From NCBI GenBank assembly GCA_946885815.1, contig CAMPHE010000026.1:1-11752 (forward strand): a stretch of DNA of 11,752 nucleotides, given 5' to 3'. A program made the position numbers and the translations under genes. How positions within the stretch are numbered: the first letter of the stretch is position 1; the number at the start of each line of letters is the position of its first letter. Under the pieces are notes generated by a model. It saw only the letters and a program-made list of their open reading frames with translations, did no database searches and was not told the origin of the DNA. Source of the stretch: an uncultured Arenimonas sp. GTDB lineage: Bacteria; Pseudomonadota; Gammaproteobacteria; Xanthomonadales; Xanthomonadaceae. Positions 7,369 to 11,752 of the stretch are shown here, in pieces.

Positions 7369-7673
7369 GACTGCGTCGGCTCGCCGGACGGATCCACCAC
7401 TTCGCTGCGGAACCCGAACCCGCTGCCGATCATCCCGATCGACATCACCAGCTTGATCATCGCGATCGGGAGCATCAGTTCGATGTGCTGCTTGCGGCCG
7501 TCCTCGCCGACCTGTTCCACGGTCAGCTCGCACAGCGCGCCGCCGGTGTCGATGTCGGTGCAGACGAAATGCGGCCCGCTCGGGCCCTGCACGATGTACG
7601 GCGTCACGATCTCGCCGAGCGATTCGAGCGCGCCCGCATGCAGGTACACCGCGTACTGGATGTCGTCGATCAT
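7365..7673 (-). CDS. Conserved-looking small protein of unknown function (102 aa)
   Basis: I do not recognise a family. The 102-aa product starts MIDDIQYAVYLHAGALESLG and has a hydrophobic, methionine-rich C-terminal segment, LMLPIAMIKLVMSIGMIGSG (66-85), that could pack in a core or touch the membrane. Two cysteines, C38 and C48, lie in the central part, PHFVCTDIDTGGALCEL. There is no signal peptide. GAGGAA eight bases upstream supports the ATG; the reading frame is open far upstream, but the terminator and metalloprotease gene there make a longer protein unlikely. It is first in a coupled pair with the membrane-anchored protein, so the two probably act together, one soluble and one anchored. 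Function cannot be inferred. Confidence 0.72.
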   Translation of the reverse strand: MIDDIQYAVYLHAGALESLGEIVTPYIVQGPSGPHFVCTDIDTGGALCELTVEQVGEDGRKQHIELMLPIAMIKLVMSIGMIGSGFGFRSEVVDPSGEPTQS

Positions 7674-7728
7674 CTTCAGCGTTCCTCGCGAAGGCTTCCT
7701 CCGGGTGAAGGTAGCACCGGACAACGAA

Positions 7729-7750
7729 ACGCCGCCCCGGAGGGCGGCGT
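7729..7750 (-). terminator. Intrinsic terminator after the M48 metalloprotease gene
   Basis: A perfect 9-base stem, ACGCCGCCC with GGGCGGCGT, closes a 4-base loop (TCCG on the minus strand) and is followed there by TTTCGTT. It lies 25 bases past the metalloprotease stop and upstream of the two unknown genes, so it should separate the two transcription units. A smaller CCCC-N4-GGGG hairpin (7755-7766) precedes it. The T-tract is interrupted, so strength is uncertain. Confidence 0.65.
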
Positions 7751-7774
7751 CCGTCCCCTTCCGGGGCGCGCGCG

Positions 7775-8590
7775 TCAGCCGCAGTTCGGGCGACGGCCGG
7801 CGGCGCGCGCGGCTTCGTACGTCGGCACCAGGGCCGCGGCGCGCTGCTGCATCTCGCCGATGCGCGAGCTCGGGTCCGGGTGCGTCGACAGCATTTCCGG
7901 CGGGCGGCTGCCGCCGGCGGCGACCATGTTCTGCCACAGCCCCACGGCGCCGCGCGGGTCGAAGCCGGCCTGCGCCATCAGGCGCTGGCCGAGCACGTCG
8001 GCCTCCACTTCCTGCTGGCGCGAACCCGGCAGCAGGAAGCCCGTCTGCGCGAGCAGGCTGCCGCCCTGCGTCGCCAGCTGCTGCGCGCCGCTGCCGTAGC
8101 GCGAGCCGAGCAGCGCGCTCACCATCTGCAGCGCGCCGGACGCGCCGGCCTGGCGCGTGATGCGTTCGTCGTGGTGGCGCGACGCGACGTGCGCGATCTC
8201 GTGCGCGAGCACGCCGGCCAGCTGGTCCTGGTTCTTCGCGACCTTGAAGATGCCGGTGTACACGCCGACCTTGCCGCCGGGCAGCGCGAACGCGTTGGCG
8301 TCGGCATCGGCGAACAGCGCGGTCTCCCAGCCGAGCTGCCGCCACTCGCCGCCCACCTGCCCGACCAGCGCGTTGACGACGCAGCGCACATAGGCCGTCT
8401 GCCGCGCATCGTTGCTCTGGGGCTTCTGTTGCTTCATCTGCGCGAACGCCTGCGCGCCCAGCTGATTGAGCTGCTGCTGCGAAACGGCGCCGACGTACTG
8501 CGTGCGGCCGGTCGGCGACGTGGTGGTGGCGCAGCCGGCGACGCCGAGCGCGATCGCCGACGTCAGCAGCAGGGGCTTGAGGAGCTTCAT
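7775..8590 (-). CDS. M48-family zinc metalloprotease lipoprotein (LoiP-like)
   Basis: A 271-aa peptidase of family M48 similar in layout to E. coli LoiP (YggG). A lipoprotein signal peptide, MKLLKPLLLTSAIALGVAGC, gives a lipobox VAGC with C20 lipidated, placing it at the cell envelope. The catalytic site is intact: H130-E-I-A-H134 in VLAHEIAHVASRHHDER, and ExEAD (E194-D198) providing the third zinc ligand. The family-typical later motif STHPDPSSRIGEM (235-247) is present. Known members degrade misfolded or damaged envelope proteins, so quality control is the likely role. The ATG follows GAAGGAA by five bases; an earlier in-frame start at 8641 would spoil the signal peptide. A strong hairpin ends the gene. 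The upstream spacer carries a long dyad and a CRP-like site. Confidence 0.93.
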   Translation of the reverse strand: MKLLKPLLLTSAIALGVAGCATTTSPTGRTQYVGAVSQQQLNQLGAQAFAQMKQQKPQSNDARQTAYVRCVVNALVGQVGGEWRQLGWETALFADADANAFALPGGKVGVYTGIFKVAKNQDQLAGVLAHEIAHVASRHHDERITRQAGASGALQMVSALLGSRYGSGAQQLATQGGSLLAQTGFLLPGSRQQEVEADVLGQRLMAQAGFDPRGAVGLWQNMVAAGGSRPPEMLSTHPDPSSRIGEMQQRAAALVPTYEAARAAGRRPNCG

Positions 8591-8646
8591 GACGGTTCCT
8601 TCGGGGAGCGGGAACGCCATGGTCGGCGCGGCGCTGTCCATCGCGC

Positions 8647-8670
8647 GTGTAAGCGCGCAAGCGTTTACAC
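8647..8670. promoter_or_regulatory. Long dyad upstream of the metalloprotease gene
   Basis: GTGTAAGCG-N6-CGTTTACAC is a 24-base palindrome with one mismatch in nine per arm, about 57-80 bases upstream of the metalloprotease start. The right half, CGCAAGCGTTTACA (8657-8670), also matches most of a LacI-family operator consensus (TGTAARCGYTTACA type). It looks like a repressor site for the metalloprotease promoter, but no matching regulator is in the window. Confidence 0.45.
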
Positions 8671-8742
8671 CTTCACTCCCCTTCGACCGGAACGGGCCGT
8701 TCGTCGCCCGGGGGGCGCCACAGGCCGGGAACCGCGGTATTT

Positions 8743-8758
8743 TGTGAACTCCGTCACG
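8743..8758. promoter_or_regulatory. Candidate CRP/Clp binding site
   Basis: TGTGA-N6-TCACG is one base from the CRP consensus TGTGA-N6-TCACA, which Clp of Xanthomonadaceae also recognises. It lies between the divergent metalloprotease and DUF2007 genes, about 72 bases upstream of the latter's start and about 153 from the former. The DUF2007 gene is the nearer candidate target. Confidence 0.5.
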
Positions 8759-8829
8759 GAATGGAACGCGGGGATGACCGGAAATGACAGCGATCCGCCG
8801 CAGCCGCGCGCGGACCCGACGAGACCGAA

Positions 8830-9099
8830 ATGACCCCCGTCTACACCGCCGACAGCTCCCTCGACGCCCAACTCGTGCAGGACCTGCTGGTGGGTGCCGG
8901 CATCGCCGCGCACCTGCTGGGCCCCAACGTGGCCGATCTGCGTACCGGCGCCCCGGTCGGCCCCGGCTGGCGCGTGGTGGTCGAGGACGGCGAAGCGGAC
9001 ACGGCGCGCGAGCTGATCGCCGACTGGGAAACGGGCCCGACGTCGGCCGACGACGATTTCGACCTGCTCGACAGCCTGCCGCTGCACGGTTCCGCCTGA
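8830..9099 (+). CDS. DUF2007-family small protein (putative signal transducing protein)
   Basis: An 89-aa protein that fits the DUF2007 fold (PF09413). It opens with a short beta strand, MTPVYTADSSLDAQLVQDLL (1-20), in which a substrate-like phrase and helix follow. Then come GAGIAAHLLG, a GPGWRVVVEDGEADTARELI stretch, and an acidic tail (DDDFDLLD, 74-81). Members are small cytosolic proteins with a ferredoxin-like alpha/beta fold; a signalling role is suggested by name only and no biochemical function is established. The ribosome site is weak (GAGACC). It stands alone, diverging from the metalloprotease gene and converging on the BON lipoprotein gene. Confidence 0.8.
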   Translation: MTPVYTADSSLDAQLVQDLLVGAGIAAHLLGPNVADLRTGAPVGPGWRVVVEDGEADTARELIADWETGPTSADDDFDLLDSLPLHGSA

Positions 9100-9107
9100 C
9101 CGCACGC

Positions 9108-9119
9108 CGCCGCGCGGCG
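9108..9119. terminator. GC palindrome between convergent genes
   Basis: CGCCGCGCGGCG is a perfect 12-base palindrome in the 25-base space between the DUF2007 and BON lipoprotein stop codons. It can form a short hairpin, but its loop is minimal and no T-tract follows, so a terminator role is only possible. Confidence 0.25.
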
Positions 9120-9124
9120 CGCCG

Positions 9125-9475
9125 CTAGTCGACCCCGATCCCCGAAGAGTCCACGCGCGTGACGCCGGCGACCTCGTGCGCGAGGTCGTGCGCGCGGTCG
9201 CGTTCCCAGCGGTCGGGCGCGCGGCCGGTGAGCCACAGATTCGTGCCTTCCACGCGCACGTCGATGCGTGCCGCGTGTTCGCCCATGCGCTCGGCGAGCA
9301 GCTCCCGCACGCGGTCGCGCAGGGCCTGTTCGGGCGGGGTCAGGGTGGCGGACGGCGCGGACCGGGCGGCCGGCGTCGACGGCTTCGCCCCGCCGCGCCA
9401 TGCGCAACCGGTGGCGGCGAGCAGCGCGCAGGCCGCGAGCGTCATCGAAGCGGACCGCAGCCGCCGGTGAGGCAT
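9125..9475 (-). CDS. BON-domain lipoprotein (116 aa)
   Basis: A small envelope lipoprotein. The N-terminus MPHRRLRSAS is basic, followed by a hydrophobic stretch and lipobox ATGC with C24 as the lipidation residue. A Pro/Ala/Ser-rich linker (29-47) leads to a single BON-like domain at about 50-115. Its pattern is a helix (ALRDRVRELLAERM), a strand (IDVRVEGTNLWLTGRAP), a second helix (ERDRAHDLAHEVAGV) and a closing strand (TRVDSSGIGVD), which is the usual BON alternation of G-x-V-x-L-x-G and GV-x-x-V. BON proteins such as OsmY and DolP bind or sense lipids and support envelope stability; here the role is inferred only. GGAAC lies directly upstream of the ATG; MTLAA at residue 11 is an alternative start. 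Codon use matches its neighbours. Confidence 0.75.
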   Translation of the reverse strand: MPHRRLRSASMTLAACALLAATGCAWRGGAKPSTPAARSAPSATLTPPEQALRDRVRELLAERMGEHAARIDVRVEGTNLWLTGRAPDRWERDRAHDLAHEVAGVTRVDSSGIGVD

Positions 9476-9537
9476 GTTCCGTTCCCGCGAAAGTCCGGCC
9501 GCCAGTGTGCGCGGCGACGGTGAAACGGGAGTGACCG

Positions 9538-9560
9538 CGGCGGGCGAACGCGACCCGCCG
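9538..9560 (-). terminator. Possible terminator of the desaturase operon
   Basis: On the minus strand CGGCGGG and CCCGCCG form a 7-base stem around a 9-base loop, beginning six bases past the desaturase stop. Only scattered T residues follow (CCCGTTTCACC), so intrinsic termination is plausible but not certain. Confidence 0.4.
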
Positions 9561-9565
9561 ACCGC

Positions 9566-10678
9566 TTATGCCGCGGCCGGCACCGGCACGCGGCTCGGCC
9601 AGGCGTGCCGCAGGATCCGCCAGCAGACCTGGCCGAACTGCACCGGCAGCGAACCGGCGTCGTAGTGCTGGCCGTAGCGCGCGCAGATCGCGCGCACGTC
9701 CACCGCCATCGCCGCGTACCGGTTCGCCGGCACGTCGGGGAAGAAGTGGTGCTCGATCTGGTGGCTCAGATTGCCCGACATGAAGTCGATCCACTTGCCG
9801 CCGGTGAGGTTCGACGAGCCGCGCAGCTGGCGCAGGTACCAGTGCCCGCGCGATTCGTTCTTCAGCGCTTCCTTCGGGAACGTCTCGACGTCGGCGGTGA
9901 AGTGGCCGCAGAAGATGATCACGTAGGTCCACAGATTGCGCAGCAGGTTGGCGACCACGTTCGCCAGCAGCACCGGCAGGAACCACGGGCCGGCCAGCGC
10001 GGGGAACAGCACGTAGTCCTTCAGCACCTGCTTGCTGATCTTGCGGCCCACCGGCGCGAACCGGCGGAAGAACCGCGCGACGCGGTTGCGGCCCGAGAAC
10101 GCGCTGCCGAGCCGCACGTCCTGCAGCGCCACGCCCCATTCGAACAGCACGGCGAACACGATCGCGATCAGCGGCTGGGTGAGGTGGAACGGCCGCCACT
10201 TCTGCTCCGGGAAGATCCGCAGCAGGCCGTAGCCGATGTCGTCGTCCATGCCGCGCACGTTGGTGTACGTGTGGTGCTGGAAATTGTGCGTCTTGCGCCA
10301 GTACTCGGCGGTGGCGACGATGTCCCAGTCGTAGGTCTTCCCGTCCAGGTGCGGGTCGCGCATCCAGTCGTACTGGCCGTGGATCACGTTGTGGCCCACT
10401 TCCATGTTCTCGACGATCTTCGACCACGCCAGCGCCAGCGTGCCGAGCACCAGCGCCGGCCAGAACAGCCACGGCACGAACGCGCCGGCGATCGCGCCCA
10501 GCATGATCAGCGCGCGGCCGGCGAAGCCCGTGTAGCGCACGCTGCGCACGACGGCGCGGATGTAGTCGGCGTCCTTCTGCCCGAGCGAGGCGAGCGTGCG
10601 GGCGCGCAGCGCGTCTAGCTCGGCGCCGAAGGCGTCGAGCTGCGGGCGCGACAGGGAGCGGTTGCGGACGGTGGCCAT
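9566..10678 (-). CDS. Membrane fatty acid desaturase (acyl lipid/acyl-CoA type)
   Basis: A 370-aa integral membrane di-iron desaturase (FA_desaturase family). All three histidine boxes are present: H96-N-V-I-H100; H131-N-F-Q-H135-H136; and H306-Q-I-E-H310-H311, with H259 as a possible additional ligand. Hydrophobic blocks at about 54-85, 168-186 and 223-258 provide the membrane hairpins. The enzyme should insert a double bond into fatty acyl chains using O2 and electrons, increasing membrane fluidity. It resembles the DesB branch of Pseudomonas and DesA3 of Mycobacterium, which pair with a ferredoxin reductase, as here. The start ATG shares its A with the reductase TGA (TGATG), indicating translational coupling; longer upstream reading is ruled out because it lies within the reductase gene. 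Double-bond position and exact substrate are not determined. Confidence 0.93.
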   Translation of the reverse strand: MATVRNRSLSRPQLDAFGAELDALRARTLASLGQKDADYIRAVVRSVRYTGFAGRALIMLGAIAGAFVPWLFWPALVLGTLALAWSKIVENMEVGHNVIHGQYDWMRDPHLDGKTYDWDIVATAEYWRKTHNFQHHTYTNVRGMDDDIGYGLLRIFPEQKWRPFHLTQPLIAIVFAVLFEWGVALQDVRLGSAFSGRNRVARFFRRFAPVGRKISKQVLKDYVLFPALAGPWFLPVLLANVVANLLRNLWTYVIIFCGHFTADVETFPKEALKNESRGHWYLRQLRGSSNLTGGKWIDFMSGNLSHQIEHHFFPDVPANRYAAMAVDVRAICARYGQHYDAGSLPVQFGQVCWRILRHAWPSRVPVPAAA

Positions 10679-11752
10679 CAGAGATCCAGGACGAGGTCGG
10701 TGCGGGCGGCGGTGATGCACAGGCGCAGCGCCGAGGCGGGCTCGGCATCCTCGAGCCCGTCGAGCAGATGGCGCGTGGTGCCGGCGCGCTTGCCGCAGGC
10801 GCAGGTATTGCACAGGCCCATCCGGCAGCCGGATTTCGGCTTAACGCCTTCGGCTTCCAGCGCGGCGAGCAGCGAGATGCCGCGCGGCAGGGTCAGCGTG
10901 CGGCCGCTGCGCGCGAGCGTCACCTGCACGGTGCCGTCGTCGCCGGCACGACCGGCCGGCGCGGTGAACGCTTCGGCCTGGAAGGTGCGCGCGCGCGCGG
11001 CGAGCAGCGTGCGCGCGGCTTCGACGAAGCCGCCGGGGCCGCATGCGGACACGTGGCGCTGCGCGGCGTCCGGCACCAGCGTCGCCAGCGACGCGGCATC
11101 GATCCGGCCTTCGGCCTCGTCGGCCGCCGCGGCGGCTTCGCGCGTGAGCACGAAGCGCACCGTGAACAGCGGATCGCGCGCGGCCAGCGCGCGCAGCTCG
11201 TCGACGAAGCACCGTTCGGCGCGCGTGCGCGCCCAGTAGAGCAGCGTCACCGGCATCGGCATGCCGCGCGCGGCGAGCTGGCGCACGAACGCGATCATCG
11301 GCGTGATGCCGCTGCCGGCGGCGAGCAGCAGCTGCGGCGTGTAAGCGTCGTCGGGCAGCGCCATGCCGCCGAACGTGTCGCCGAGATCGAGCACGTCGCC
11401 GACGCGCACCGCCTCGCACAGGTGCCGGCTGACCTTGCCGCCGGCGATCGCCTTGACGGTGATCTCGAAACGGCGGCCGTCGACGCGCGTCGGGCTGTAG
11501 CTGCGGCTCACGCGGCGACCGTCGATCTCCGTGCCGACGATCACGTGCTGGCCCGGCGCGCAGCCGGCCCAGTGGCGGTTCGCCTTCAGCACCAGCGTCA
11601 CCGCGTCGGACGAGGCCGGCGTGCGGCCGATGACGCGCGCCAGCGGGCGCTCGAAGCTCAACGTGCGGCTGACGTGCGAGGCCCAGAAATCGAAGAATTT
11701 CGGCGGCACCAGCGTGCGCAGCACACGGCGACGGCCGGGCGCGGGTCGGGAC
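10678..11752 (-). CDS. Ferredoxin reductase with C-terminal 2Fe-2S domain (5' end probably beyond window)
   Basis: A flavin-dependent electron-transfer protein with three domains in order; residue numbers count from a GTG at 11724. An FAD-binding part carries R74-S-Y-S77 (RxYS). An NAD(P)-binding part has GSGITP (137-142) and ACGPGGF (227-233). A plant-type 2Fe-2S ferredoxin domain has C300-x4-C305-x2-C308 and C336. It would pass electrons from NAD(P)H through FAD and the cluster to the desaturase that overlaps its stop codon, like DesC/DesB of Pseudomonas or Rv3230c/DesA3. The GTG has no ribosome-binding sequence, and the frame stays open to the window edge with a basic SRPAPGRRR lead-in, so the true start probably lies outside. 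Any operon promoter or regulator is also outside. C310 is an extra cysteine next to the cluster motif. Confidence 0.92.
   Translation of the reverse strand, partial: SRPAPGRRRVLRTLVPPKFFDFWASHVSRTLSFERPLARVIGRTPASSDAVTLVLKANRHWAGCAPGQHVIVGTEIDGRRVSRSYSPTRVDGRRFEITVKAIAGGKVSRHLCEAVRVGDVLDLGDTFGGMALPDDAYTPQLLLAAGSGITPMIAFVRQLAARGMPMPVTLLYWARTRAERCFVDELRALAARDPLFTVRFVLTREAAAAADEAEGRIDAASLATLVPDAAQRHVSACGPGGFVEAARTLLAARARTFQAEAFTAPAGRAGDDGTVQVTLARSGRTLTLPRGISLLAALEAEGVKPKSGCRMGLCNTCACGKRAGTTRHLLDGLEDAEPASALRLCITAARTDLVLDL

Noticed and set aside
7365..8660. A 431-aa reading of the frame containing the 102-aa protein
   Set aside because: The upstream part runs through the terminator and in the wrong frame through the metalloprotease gene; the ATG at 7673 with GAGGAA is the convincing start.
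9605..10618. A 337-aa plus-strand frame opposite the desaturase
   Set aside because: It is antisense to a gene with three intact histidine boxes and is dominated by Arg, Val and His codons with no domain pattern.
8841..10748. A 635-aa open frame on the minus strand spanning the desaturase, the BON gene and the DUF2007 gene
   Set aside because: It crosses three better-supported genes and two intergenic spaces and has no recognisable domain.

Overview
This is a GC-rich bacterial chromosomal window with tightly packed genes. Codon use is strongly biased to G/C in third positions, so long spurious frames open opposite real genes. An RxYS/GxGITP ferredoxin reductase coupled to a three-His-box desaturase, a LoiP-like M48 lipoprotein, a DUF2007 protein and a CRP/Clp-like site together suggest a gammaproteobacterium, possibly Xanthomonadaceae (Lysobacter-like). 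This placement is inference from gene content and style; no marker gene is present.

Left part (1-6650): after a short non-coding edge with a 10-base direct repeat comes a group II PLP-dependent decarboxylase (+). It converges on an MDR-family oxidoreductase (-), which is transcribed divergently from a LysR regulator (+). That regulator meets a second LysR regulator (-) tail to tail, with 9 bases between stop codons. The second LysR is divergent from a two-gene operon (+) encoding an EamA-type transporter and a secreted cyclase-family metal hydrolase. This gives two LysR/target divergons back to back, a small-molecule metabolism set typical of accessory chromosome. The substrates cannot be read from the sequence.

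Middle part (6650-9480): a two-gene minus-strand unit encodes an unrecognised 102-aa protein and an unrecognised membrane-anchored 224-aa protein, joined by a GTGA start/stop overlap. Upstream of it lie a strong hairpin terminator and an M48 metalloprotease lipoprotein. The space between the protease and the divergent DUF2007 gene holds a long dyad and a good CRP/Clp-type palindrome. A small BON-domain lipoprotein gene converges on the DUF2007 gene.

Right part (9560-11752): a minus-strand operon encodes a flavin/2Fe-2S ferredoxin reductase, whose N-terminus probably lies beyond the window, and a membrane fatty acid desaturase. Stop and start overlap as TGATG. The reductase most likely supplies electrons to the desaturase for membrane lipid unsaturation.

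I see no rRNA, tRNA, CRISPR array, complete mobile element, or clear sign of a new defence or other exotic system. The most follow-up-worthy points are the unknown coupled gene pair, its possible C-terminal frameshift, and the regulatory palindromes between the protease and DUF2007 genes.
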